Positions 12,243 through 24,234 of a stretch of 64,000 nt of DNA are shown one piece after another. Position 1 is the stretch's first letter, and each line of letters begins with the position of its first letter. The notes below the pieces were generated by a model that had not been told where the DNA came from, made no database searches, and worked only from the letters and a program-made list of their open reading frames with translations. Where the stretch lies: the NCBI GenBank assembly GCA_037893245.1, contig JBAIAA010000506.1, positions 1,301,001 through 1,365,000 of the forward strand. Direction: 5' to 3'. Made by a program: the position numbers and the translations under genes. The stretch is from Crossaster papposus (Eukaryota; Echinodermata; Asteroidea; Velatida; Solasteridae).

Positions 12243-12778
12243 TTGTTCCGACATCAGGTGTTTATTTCTTATGCACACTTCTTTCCCTTAACATATTTAA
12301 CTCGAGGGCTTGTTCCGACATCAGGTGTTTATTTCTTATGCACACTTCTTTCCCTTTACATATTTAACTCGAGGGCTTGTTCCGACATCAGGTGTTTATT
12401 TCTTATGCACACTTCTTTCCCTTTACATATTTAAGTCGAGGGCTTGTTCCGACATCAGGCGTTTATTTCCTATGTACACTTCTTTCCCTTTACATATTTA
12501 ACTCGAGGGCTTGTTCCGACATCAGGTGTTTATTTCTTATGCACACTTCTTTCCCTTTACATATTTAACTCGAGGGCTTGTTCTGACATCAGGTGTTTAT
12601 TTCTTATGCACACTTCTTTCCCTTTACATATTTAAGTCGAGGGCTTGTTCCGACATCAGGCGTTTATTTCCTATGTACACTTCTTTCCCTTTACATATTT
12701 AACTCGAGGGCTTGTTCCGACATCAGGTGTTTATTTCTTATGCACACTTCTTTCCCTTTACATATTTAACTCGAGGGC
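12243..12778 (+). repeat. 67-bp run, 8 units
   Basis: Eight 67-bp spacings. The AAGTCGAGG / GCGTTTATTTCC-TATG variant pair appears twice, 201 bp apart, so the five-unit run seen elsewhere has grown by a three-unit duplication. One unit has TTGTTCTGAC, a CpG-to-TpG change. Confidence 0.94.
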
Positions 12779-13326
12779 TTGTTCCGACATCAGGTGTCTA
12801 TTTCTGTCCTGAAATTATCATTTTTGACATTATTTTTTATATCATTTTTTACATCATTTTTTACATCATTTTTTACATCATTTTTTACATCATTTTTGAC
12901 TGTAAGACTGAAAATTTATAATGCACACTTCTTTCCCTTAACATATTTAACTCGAGGGCTTGTTCCGACATCAGGTGTCTATTTCTTTCCTGAAATTATC
13001 ATTTTTGACATAATTTTTGACATCATTTTTGACATCATTTTTGACTGTTACACTGACAATTTCTAATGCATACTTCTTTCCCTTTACATATTTAACTCGA
13101 GGGCTTGTTCCGACATCAGGTGTCTATTTCAGTCCTGAAATTATCATTTTTGACATCATTTTTGACATCATTTTTGACATCATTTTTGACATCATTTTTG
13201 ACATCATTTTTGACATTATTTTTGACATCATTTTTGACATCATTTTTGACATCATTTTTGACATCATTTTTGACTGAAAATTTAAAAATGCACACTTCTT
13301 TCCCTTAACATATTTAACTCGAGGGC
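12779..13326 (+). repeat. Domain II start: composite modules 181, 145, 222
   Basis: The 181-bp module has TATATC plus four TTACATC 12-mers. The 145-bp module reads CTATTTCTTTCCTG and GACTGTTACACTG. The 222-bp module begins CTATTTCAGTCC and has a shortened tail (GACTGAAAATTTAAAAATGC, 7 bp missing). The same trio plus the following 51-bp unit recurs at 16648-17234 (offset 3,869, then 3,857). Confidence 0.92.
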
Positions 13327-13377
13327 TTGTTCCGACATCAGGACACTTCTTTCCCTTTACAAATTTAACTCGAGGGC
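13327..13377 (+). repeat. Shortened 51-bp unit (first of about 17)
   Basis: Compared with the 67-bp unit, 16 bases (TGTTTATTTCTTATGC) are missing, so CATCAGG joins directly to ACACTTCTTTCCC. It also carries CTTTACAAATTTAAC instead of CTTTACATATTTAAC. The same combination recurs at about 17184, 21748, 23357, 24235, 25699, 28391, 29922, 33979, 40435, 49289, 50902, 53419, 55020, 57948, 59609 and 61230. It nearly always follows a module ending in AAAATTTAAAATGCACAC and opens a run of 67-bp units. One ancestral deletion spread by larger duplications explains this best. Confidence 0.92.
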
Positions 13378-14382
13378 TTGTTCCGACATCAGGTGTTTAT
13401 TTCTTATGCACACTTCTTTCCCTTTACATATTTAACTCGAGGGCTTGTTCCGACATCAGGTGTTTATTTCTTATGCACACTTCTTTCCCTTTACATATTT
13501 AACTCTAGGGCTTGTTCCGACATCAGGTGTTTATTTCTTATGCACACTTCTTTCCCTTAACATATTTAACTCGAGGGCTTGTTCCGACATCAGGTGTTTA
13601 TTTCTTATGCACACTTCTTTCCCTTTACATATTTAACTCGAGGGCTTGTTCCGAAATCAGGTGTTTATTTCTTATGCACACTTCTTTCCCTTTACATATT
13701 TAACTCGAGGGCTTGTTCCGACATCAGGGGTTTATTTCTTATGCACACTTCTTTCCCTTTACATATTTAACTCGAGGGCTTGTTCCGACATCAGGTGTTT
13801 ATTTCTTATGCACACTTCTTTCCCTTTACATATTTAACTCGAGGGCTTGTTCCGACATCAGGTGTTTATTTCTTATGCACACTTCTTTCCCTTTACATAT
13901 TTAACTCGAGGTCTTGTTCAGACATCAGGTGTTTATTTCTTATGCACACTTCTTTCCCTTTACATATTTAACTCTAGGGCTTGTTCCGACATCAGGTGTT
14001 TATTTCTTATGCACACTTCTTTTCCTTTACATATTTAACTCGAGGGCTTGTTACGACATCAGGTGTTTATTTCTGATGCACACTTCTTTCCCTTTACATA
14101 TTTAACTCTAGGGCTTGTTCCGACATCAGGTGTTTATTTCTTATGCACACTTCTTTTCCTTTACATATTTAACTCGAGGGCTTGTTCCGACATCAGGTGT
14201 TTATTTCTGATGCACACTTCTTTCCCTTAACATATTTAACTCGAGGGCTTGTTCCGTCATCAGGTGTTTATTTCTTATGCACACTTCTTTCCCTTTACAT
14301 ATTTAACTCGAGGGCTTGTTCCGACCTCAGGTGTTTATTTCTAATGCACACTTCTTTCCCTTAACATATTTAACTCGAGGGC
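13327..14382 (+). repeat. 67-bp run: one 51-bp unit then 15 x 67 bp
   Basis: A long run with many single-base variants: AACTCTAGGG (loss of CTCGAG) at several units, GAAATCAGG, CAGGGGTTT, GAGGTCTTGTTCAGAC, TTGTTACGAC, CTTTTCCTTT, TTCCGTCATC and GACCTCAGG. The order of variants acts as a barcode; the second half, from 13914, recurs at 15047. Confidence 0.94.
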
Positions 14383-15046
14383 TTGTTCCGACATCAGGTG
14401 TCTATTTCTGTCCTGAAATTATCATTTTTGACATAATTTTTGACATCATTTTTGACATCATTTTTGAATGTAAGACTTAAAATTTCTAATGCATACTTCT
14501 TTCCCTTTACATATTTAACTCGAGGGCTTGTTCCGACATCAGGTGTCTATTTCAGTCCTGAAATTATCATTTTTGACATCATTTTTGACATCATTTTTGA
14601 CATCATTTTTGACATCATTTTTGACATCATTTTTGACATCATTTTTGACATCATTTTTGACATCATTTTTGACATCATTTTTGACTGTAAGACTGAACAT
14701 TTAAAACGCACACTTCTTTCCCTTAACATATTTAACTCCAGGGCTTGTTCCGACATCAGGTGTTTATTTCTGTCCTGAAATTATCATTTTTGACATCATT
14801 TTTGACATCATTTTTGACATCATTTTTGACATCATTTTTGACATCATTTTTGACTGTAAGACTGAACATTTATAATGCACACTTCATTCCCTTAACATAT
14901 TTAACTCGAGGGCTTGTTTCGACATCAAGTGTCTATTTCTGTCCTGAAATTATCATTTTTGACATCATTTTTGACATCATTTTTGACTGTAAGACTGAAC
15001 ATTTCTTATGCACACTTCTTTCCCATAACATATTTAACTCGAGGGC
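13914..15046 (+). repeat. 1,133-bp tandem duplication, copy 1
   Basis: Seven 67-bp units, then modules of 145, 217, 169 and 133 bp. The following copy repeats this order with the same private variants (TTGTTACGAC, CTTTTCCTTT, TTTCTGATGC, TTCCGTCATC, AACTCCAGGG). The 133-bp module at 14914 has only two 12-mers. Confidence 0.92.
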
Positions 15047-16110
15047 TTGTTCCGACATCAGGTGTTTATTTCTTATGCACACTTCTTTCCCTTTACATAT
15101 TTAACTCTAGGGCTTGTTCCGACATCAGGTGTTTATTTCTTATGCACACTTCTTTTCCTTTACATATTTAACTCGAGGGCTTGTTACGACATCAGGTGTT
15201 TATTTCTGATGCACACTTCTTTCCCTTTACATATTTAACTCTAGGACTTGTTCCGACATCAGGTGTTTATTTCTTATGCACACTTCTTTTCCTTTACATA
15301 TTTAACTCGAGGGCTTGTTCCGACATCAGGTGTTTATTTCTGATGCACACTTCTTTCCCTTAACATATTTAACTCGAGGGCTTGTTCCGTCATCAGGTGT
15401 TTATTTCTTATGCACATTTCTTTCCCTTTACATATTTAACTCGAGGGCTTGTTCCGACCTCAGGTGTTTATTTCTAATGCACACTTCTTTCCCTTAACAT
15501 ATTTAACTCGAGGGCTTGTTCCGACATCAGGTGTCTATTTCTGTCCTTAAATTATCATTTTTGACATAATTTTTGACATCATTTTTGACATCATTTTTGA
15601 CTGTAAGACTGAAAATTTCTAATGCATACTTCTTTCCCTTTACATATTTAACTCGAGGGCTTGTTCCGACATCAGGTGTCTATTTCAGTCCTGAAATTAT
15701 CATTTTTGACATCATTTTTGACATCATTTTTGACATCATTTTTGACATCATTTTTGACATCATTTTTGACATCATTTTTGACATCATTTTTGACATCATT
15801 TTTGACATCATTTTTGACTGTAAGACTGAACATTTAAAATGCACACTACTTTCCCTTAACATATTTAACTCCAGGGCTTGTTCCGACATCAGGTGTTTAT
15901 TTCTGTCCTGAAATTATCATTTTTGACATCATTTTTGACATCATTTTTGACATCATTTTTGACATCATTTTTGACATCATTTTTGACTGTAAGACTGAAC
16001 ATTTATAATGCACACTTCATTCCCTTAACATATTTAACTCGAGGGCTTGTTTCGACATCAAGTGTCTATTTCTGTCCTGAAATTATCATTTTTGACATCG
16101 TTTTTGACAT
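15047..16110 (+). repeat. 1,133-bp tandem duplication, copy 2
   Basis: Offset 1,133 from the preceding copy for all landmarks from 15047 to 16047. It diverges in the module starting at 16047, which holds eight 12-mers instead of two. Small differences include CTAGGACTTG, GCACATTTC and CACACTACTT. Confidence 0.91.
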
Positions 16111-17183
16111 CATTTTTGACATCATTTTTGACATCATTTTTGACATCATTTTTGACATCATTTTTGACATCATTTTTGACATCATTTTTGACTGTAAGAC
16201 TGAACATTTATAATGCACACTTCATTCCCTTAACATATTTAACTCGAGGGCTTGTTTCGACATCAGGTGTCTATTTCTGTCCTGAAATTATCATTTTTGA
16301 CATCATTTTTGACATCATTTTTGACATCATATTTGACATCATTTTTGACATCGTTTTTGACATCCTTTTTGACATCATTTTTGACATCATTTTTGACATC
16401 ATTTTTGACATCATTTTCACATCATTTTCACATCAATTTTGACTGTAAGACTGAAAATGTATAATGCACACTTCTTTCCCTTAACATATTTAACTCGAGG
16501 GCTTGTTCCGACATCAGGTGTCTATTTCTGTCCTGAAATTATCATTTTTGACATCATTTTTGACATCATTTTTGGCATCATTTTTGAATGTAAGACTGAA
16601 AATTTATAATGCACACTTCTTTCCCTTAACATATTTAACTCGAGGGCTTGTCCCCACATCAGGTGTCCATTTCTGTCCTGAAATTATCATTTTTGACATT
16701 ATTTTTTATATCATTTTTTACATCATTTTTTACATCATTTTTTACATCATTTTTTACATCATTTTTGACTGTAAGACTGAAAATTTATAATGCACACTTC
16801 TTTCCCTTAACATATTTAACTCGAGGGCTTGTTCCGACATCAGGTGTCTATTTCTTTCCTGAAATTATCATTTTTGACATAATTTTTGACATCATTTTTG
16901 ACATCATTTTTGACTGTTACACTGAAAATTTCTAATGCATACTTCTTTCCCTTTACATATTTAACTCGAGGGCTTGTTCCGACATCAGGTGTCTATTTCA
17001 GTCCTGAAATTATCATTTTTGACATCATTTTTGACATCATTTTTGACATCATTTTTTACATCATTTTTTACATCATTTTTGACATCATTTTTGACATCAT
17101 TTTTGACATCATTTTTGACATCATTTTTGACTGAAAATTTAAAAATGCACACTTCTTTCCCTTAACATATTTAACTCGAGGGC
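16111..17183 (+). repeat. Domain II composite modules
   Basis: Begins inside the 205-bp module at 16047 and continues with 251, 145, 181, 145 and 210. The 251-bp module ends with CATTTTCACATC units in place of CATTTTGACATC. The 145-bp module at 16503 is the first with TTTTTGGCATC rather than GGGATC. From 16648 the modules repeat 12779-13326, with one 12-mer fewer in the last and TTGTCCCCACATC at its start. Confidence 0.9.
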
Positions 17184-17837
17184 TTGTTCCGACATCAGGA
17201 CACTTCTTTCCCTTTACAAATTTAACTCGAGGGCTTGTTCCGACATCAGGTGTTTATTTCTTATGCACACTTCTTTCCCTTTACATATTTAACTCGAGGG
17301 CTTGTTCCGACATCAGGTGTTTATTTCTTATGCACACTTCTTTCCCTTTACATATTTAACTCTAGGGCATGTTCCGACATCAGGTGTTTATTTCGTATGC
17401 ACACTTCTTTCCCTTAACATATTTAACTCGAGGGCTTGTTCCGACATCAGGTGTTTATTTCTTATGCACACTTCTTTCCCTTTACATATTTAACTCGAGG
17501 GCTTGTTCCGACATCAGGTGTTTATTTCTTATGCACACTTCTTTCCCTTTACATATTTAACTCGAGGGCTTGTTCCGACATCAGGGGTTTATTTCTTATG
17601 CACACTTCTTTCCCTTAACATATTTAACTCGAGGGCTTGTTCCGTCATCAGGTGTTTATTTCTTATGCACACTTCTTTCCCTTTACATATTTAACTCGAG
17701 GGCTTTTTCCGACCTCAGGTGTTTATTTCTTATGCACACTTCTTTCCCTTTACATATTTAACTCGAGGGCTTGTTCCGACATCAGGTGTTTATTTCTTAT
17801 GCAAACTTCTTTCCCTTTACATATTTAACTCGAGGGT
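17184..17837 (+). repeat. 67-bp run: one 51-bp unit then 9 x 67 bp
   Basis: Units include AACTCTAGGGCATG, TTTCGTATGC, CAGGGGTTT, TTCCGTCATC, GGGCTTTTTCCGACCTC and TGCAAACTTC. The first part matches the run at 13327 with offset 3,857. Confidence 0.93.
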
Positions 17838-19223
17838 TTGTTCCGACATCAGGTGTTTATTTCTGTCCTGAAATTATCATTTTTGACATCATTTTTGACA
17901 TCATTTTTGACATCATTTTTGACAACATTTTTGACATCATTTTTGACTGTAAGACTGAACATTTATAATGCACACTTCATTCCCTTAACATATTTAACTC
18001 GAGGGCTTGTTCCGACATCAGGTGTCTATTTCTGTCCGGAAATTATCATTTTTGACATCATTTTTGACATCATTTTTGACATCATTTTTTACATCATTTT
18101 TTACATCATTTTTTACATCATTTTTGACTGTAAGACTGAAAATTTCTAATGCACACTTCTTTCCCTTAACATATTTAACTCGAGGGCTTGTTCCGACATC
18201 AGGTGTCTATTTCTGTCCTGAAATTATCATTTTTGACATCATTTTTGACATCATTTTTGACATCATTTTTGACATCATTTTTGACATCATTTTTGACATC
18301 ATTTTTGACATCATTTTTGACTGTAAGACTGAAAATTTCTAATGCACACTTCTTTCCCTTAACATATTTAACTCGAGGGCTTGTTCCGACATCAGGTGTC
18401 TATTTCTGTCCTGAAATTATCATTTTTGACATCATTTTTGACATCATTTTTGACATCATTTTTGACATCATTTTTGACATCATTTTTGACATCATTTTTG
18501 ACATCATATTTGACATCATTTTTGACATCGTTTTTGACATCATTTTTGACATCATTTTTGACATAATTTTTGACATAATTTTTGACATCATTTTGACATC
18601 ATTTTGACATCATTTTTGACTGTAAGACTGAAAATGTATAATGCACACTTCTTTCCCTTAACATATTTAACTCGAGGGCTTGTTCCGACATCAGGTGTCC
18701 ATTTCTGTCCTGAAATTATCATTTTTGACATTATTTTTGACATCATTTTTTATATCATTTTTTACATCATTTTTTACATCATTTTTTACATCATTTTTGA
18801 CTGTAAGACTGAAAATGTATAATGCACACTTTTTTCCCTTAACATATTTAACTCGAGGGATTGTTCCGACATCAGGTGTCTATTTCTGTCCTGAAATTAT
18901 CATTTTTGACATCATTTTTGACATCATATTTGACATCATTTTTGACATCATTTTTGACATCATTTTTGACTGTAAGACTGAACATTTCTAATGCATACTT
19001 CTTCTCCTTTACATATTTAACTCGAGGGCTTGTTCCGACATCAGGTGTCTATTTCAGTCCTGAAATTATCATTTTTGACATCATTTTTGACATAATTGTT
19101 GACATAATTGTTGACATCATTTTTGACATCATTTTTGACATTATTTTTGACATCATTTTTGACTGTAAGACTAAAAATTTAAAAATGCACACTTCTTTCC
19201 CTTAACATATTTAACTCGAGGGC
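17838..19223 (+). repeat. Domain II composite modules (169-299 bp)
   Basis: Spacings are 169, 181, 193, 299, 181, 169, 194. The 299-bp module (18381) holds 16 12-mers including CATATTT, CATCGTTTTT, two GACATAATTTTT and two 11-mers. The module at 19030 reads TATTTCAGTCC and contains two GACATAATTGTT, with an AATTTAAAAATGC tail one base longer than usual. Confidence 0.92.
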
Positions 19224-20362
19224 TTGTTCCGACATCAGGTGTTTATTTCTTATGCACACTTCTTTCCCTTTACATATTTAACTCGAGGGCTTGTTCCGAC
19301 ATCAGGTGTTTATTTCTTATGCACACTTCTTTCCCTTTACATATTTAACTCTAGGGCTTGTTCCGACATCAGGTGTTTATTTCTTATGCACACTTCTTTC
19401 CCTTAACATATTTAACTCGAGGGCTTGTTCCGACATCAGGTGTTTATTTCTTATGCACACTTCTTTCCCTTAACATATTTAACTCGAGGGCTTGTTCCGA
19501 CATCAGGTGTTTATTTCTTATGCACACTTCTTTCCCTTTACATATTTAACTCGAGGGCTTGTTCCGACATCAGGGGTTTATTTCTTATGCAAACTTCTTT
19601 CCCTTTACATATTTAACTCGAGGGCTTGTTCCGACATCAGGTGTTTATTTCTTATGCACACTTCTTTCCCTTTACATATTTAACTCGAGGGCTTGTTCCG
19701 ACATCAGGTGTTTATTTCTTATGCACACTTCTTTCCCTTTACATATTTAACTCGAGGGCTTGTTCCGACATCAGGTGTTTATTTCTTATGCACACTTCTT
19801 TCCCTTTACATATTTAACTCGAGGGCTTGTTCCGACATCAGGGGTTTATTTCTTATGCACACTTCTTTCCCTTTACATATTTAACTCGAGGGCTTGTTCC
19901 GACATCAGGTGTTTATTTCTTATGCACACTTCTTTCCCTTTACATATTTAACTCGAGGGCTTGTTCCGACATCAGGTGTTTATTTCTTATGCACACTTCT
20001 TTCCCTTTACATATTTAACTCTAGGGCTTGTTCCGACATCAGGTGTTTATTTCTTATGCACACTTCTTTCCCTTTACATATTTAACTCGAGGGCTTGTTC
20101 CGACATCAGGTGTTTATTTCTGATGCACACTTCTTTCCCTTAACATATTTAACTCGAGGGCTTGTTCCGTCATCAGGTGATTATTTCTTATGCACACTTC
20201 TTTCTCTTTACACATTTAACTCGAGGGCTTGTTCCGACCTCAGGTGTTTATTTCTTATGCACACTTCTTTCCCTTTACATATTTAACTCGAGGGCTTGTT
20301 CCGACATCAGGTGTTTATTTCTTATGCACACTTCTTTCCCTTTACATATTTAACTCGAGGGT
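19224..20362 (+). repeat. 67-bp run, 17 units
   Basis: Seventeen successive 67-bp spacings (1,139 bp) with no cassette. Internal variants (CAGGGGTTT twice, 268 bp apart; AACTCTAGG twice; TTCCGTCATC; CAGGTGATT) show that the run grew by copying groups of units, not single ones. Confidence 0.95.
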
Positions 20363-21747
20363 TTGTTCCGACATCAGGTGTTTATTTCTGTCCTGAAATT
20401 ATCATTTTTGACATCATTTTTGACATCATTTTTGACATCATTTTTGACATCATTTTTGACATCATTTTTGACATCATTTTTGACATCATTTTTGACTGTA
20501 AGACTGAACATTTATAATGCACACTTCATTCCCTTAACAAATTTAACTCGAGGGCTTGTTCCGACATCAGGTGTCTATTTCTGTCCTGAAATTATCATTT
20601 TGGACATCATTTTTGACATCATTTTTGACATCATTTTTGACATCATTTTTGACATCATTTTTGACATCATTTTTGACATCATATTTGACATCATTTTTGA
20701 CATCGTTTTTGACATCATTTTTGACATCATTTTTGACATCATTTTTGACATAATTTTTGACATCATTTTGACATCATTTTGACATCATTTTTGACTGTAA
20801 GACTGAAAATGTATAATGCACACTTCTTTCCCTTAACATATTTAACTCGAGGGCTTGTTCCGACATCAGGTGTCTATTCCTGTCCTGAAATTATCATTTT
20901 TGACATCATTTTTGACATCATTTTTGGCATCATTTTTGAATGTAAGACTGAAAATTTATAATGCACACTTCTTTCCCTTAACATATTTAACTCGAGGGCT
21001 TGTTCCGACATCAGGTGTCTATTTCTGTCCTGAAATTATCATTTTTGACATCATTTTTGACATCATTTTTGATATCATTTTTTACATCATTTTTTACATC
21101 ATTTTTTACATCATTTTTGACTGTAAGACTGAAAATTTCTAATGCACACTTCTTTGCCTTAACATATTTAACTCGAGGGCTTGTTCCGACATCAGGTGTC
21201 TATTTCTGTCCTGAAATTATCATTTTTGACATCATTTTTGACATCATTTTTGACATCATTTTTGACTGTAAGACTGAAAATTTCTAATGCACACTTCTTT
21301 CCCTTTACATATTTAACTCGAGGGCTTGTTCCGACATCAGGTGTCTATTTTAGTCCTGAAATTATCATTTTTGACATCATTTTTGACATCATTTTTGACA
21401 TCATTTTTGACATCATTTTTGACATCATTTTTGACATCATTTTTGACATCATTTTTGACATCATTTTTGACATCATTTTTGACTGTAAGACTGAAAATTT
21501 AAAATGCACACTTCTTTCCCTTAACATATTTAACTCGAGGGCTCGTTCCGAAATCAGGTGTCTATTTTAGTCCTGAAATTATCATTTTTGACATCATTTT
21601 TGACATCATTTTTGACATCATTTTTGACATCATTTTTGACATCATTTTTGACATCATTTTTGACATCATTTTTGACATCATTTTTGACTGTAAGACTGAA
21701 AATTTAAAATGCACACTTCTTTCCCTTAACATATTTAACTCGAGGGC
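20363..21747 (+). repeat. Composite modules at the domain II/III boundary
   Basis: Spacings are 193, 299, 145, 181, 145, 217, 205. The 299-bp module resembles the one at 18381. The modules at 21326 and 21543 are the first with TATTTTAGTCC, the form used in all later domain III copies. The landmark at 21543 reads CTCGTTCCGAAATC. Confidence 0.92.
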
Positions 21748-24234
21748 TTGTTCCGACATCAGGACACTTCTTTCCCTTTACAAATTTAACTCGAGGGCTT
21801 GTTCCGACATCAGGTGTTTATTTCTTATGCACACTTCTTTCCCTTTACATATTTAACTCGAGGGCTTGTTCCGACATCAGGTGTTTATTTCTTATGCACA
21901 CTTCTTTCCCTTTACATATTTAACTCTAGGGCTTGTTCCGACATCAGGTGTTTATTTCTTATGCACACTTCTTTCCCTTTACATATTTAACTCGAGGACT
22001 TGTTCCGACATCAGGTGTTTATTTCTTATGCACACTTCTTTCCCTTTACATATTTAACTCGAGGGCTTGTTCCGACATCAGGTGTTTATTTCTTATGCAC
22101 ACTTCTTTCCCTTTACATATTTAACTCGAGGGCTTGTTCCGACATCAGGTGTTTATTTCTTATGCACACTTCTTTCCCTTTACATATTTAACTCGAGGGT
22201 TTGTTCCGACATCAGGTGTTTATTTCTGTCCTGAAATTATCATTTTTGACATAATTTTTGACATAATTTTTGACATAATTTTTGACATCATTTTTGACAT
22301 CATTTTTGACATCATTTTTGACATCATTTTTGACATCATTTTTGACATCATTTTTGACTGTTAGACTGAACATTTATAATGCACACTTCATTCCCTTAAC
22401 ATATTGAACTCGAGGGCTTGTTCCGACATCAGGTGTCTATTTCTGTCCTGAAATTATCATTTTTGACATCATTTTTGACATCATTTTTGACATCATTTTT
22501 GACATCATTTTTGACATCATTTTTGACATCATATTTGACATCATTTTTGACATCGTTTTTGACATCATTTTTGACATCATTTTTGACATCATTTTTGACA
22601 TCATTTTTGACATCATTTTGACATCATTTTGACATCATTTTTGACTGTAAGACTGAAAATGTATAATGCACACTTCTTTCCCTTAACATATTTAACTCGA
22701 GGGCTTGTTCCGACATCAGGTGTCTATTCCTGTCCTGAAATTATCATTTTTGACATCATTTTTGGCATCATTTTTTAATGTAAGACTGAAAATTTATAAT
22801 GCACACTTCTTTCCCTTAACATATTTAACTCGAGGGCTTGTTCCGACATCAGGTGTCTATTTCTGTCCTAAAATTATCATTTTTGACATCATTTTTGACA
22901 TCATGTTTTATATCATTTTTTACATCATTTTTTACATCATTTTTTACATCATTTTTGACTGTAAGACTGAAAATTTCTAATGCACACTTCTTTCCCTTAA
23001 CATATTTAACTCGAGGGCTTGTTCCGACATCAGGTGTCTATTTCTGTCCTGAAATTATCATTTTTGACATCATTTTTGACATCATTTTTGACATCATTTT
23101 TGACTGTGAGACTAAAAATTTATAATGCACACTTCTTTCCCTTTACATATTTAACTCGAGGGCTTGTTCCGACATCAGGTGTCTATTTTAGTCCTGAAAT
23201 TATCATTTTTGACATTATTTTTGACATTATTTTTGACATCATTTTTGACATCATTTTTGACATCATTTTTGACATCATTTTTGACATCATTTTTGACTGT
23301 AAGACTGAAAATTTAAAATGCACACTTCTTTCCCTTAACATATTTAACTCGAGGGCTTGTTCCGACATCAGGACACTTCTTTCCCTTTACAAATTTAACT
23401 CGAGGGCTTGTTCCGACATCAGGTGTTTATTTCTTATGCAAACTTCTTTCCCTTTACATATTTAACTCGAGGGCTTGTTCCGACATCAGGTGTTTATTTC
23501 TTATGCACACTTCTTTCCCTTTACATATTTAACTCTAGGGCTTGTTCCGACATCAGCTGTTTATTTCTTATGCACACTTCTTTCCCTTTACATTTTTAAC
23601 TCGAGGACTTGTTCCGACATCAGGTGTTTATTTATTATGCACACTTCTTTCCCTTTACATATTTAACTCGAGGGCTTGTTCCGACATCAGGCGTTTATTT
23701 CTTATGTACACTTCTTTCCCTTTACATATTTAACTCGAGGGCTTGTTCCGACATCAGGTGTTTATTTCTTATGCACACTTCTTTCCCTTTACATATTTAA
23801 CTCTAGGGCTTGTTCCGACATCAGGTGTTTATTTCTTATGCACACTTCTTTCCCTTTACATATTTAATTCGAGGACTTGTTCCGACATCAGGTGTTTATT
23901 TCTTATGCACACTTCTTTCCCTTTACATATTTAACTCGAGGGCTTGTTCCGACATCAGGTGTTTATTTCTTATGCACACTTCTTTCCCTTTACATATTTA
24001 ACTCGAGGGCTTGTTCCGACATCAGGTGTTTATTTCTTATGCACACTTCTTTCCTTTTACATATTTACCTCGAGGGTTTGTTCCGACATCAGGTGTTTAT
24101 TTCTGTCCTGAAATTATCATTTTTGACATCATTTTTGACATCATTTTTGACATCATTTTTGACATCATTTTTGACTGTAAGACTGAAAATTTAAAATGCA
24201 CACTTCTTTCCCTTAACATATTTAACTCGAGGGC
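21748..24234 (+). repeat. 2.49-kb higher-order unit, copy 1
   Basis: Spacings are 51, 6 x 67, 217, 287, 133, 181, 145, 193, 51, 10 x 67, 157. It holds a 287-bp CATATTT/CATCGTTTTT module, a GGCATC module, a CATGTTTTATATC module and a TATTTTAGTCC module. The ten-unit run includes CATCAGCTG, TTTATTATGC, ACATTTTTAAC and GCGTTTATTTCT-TATG markers. Confidence 0.93.
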
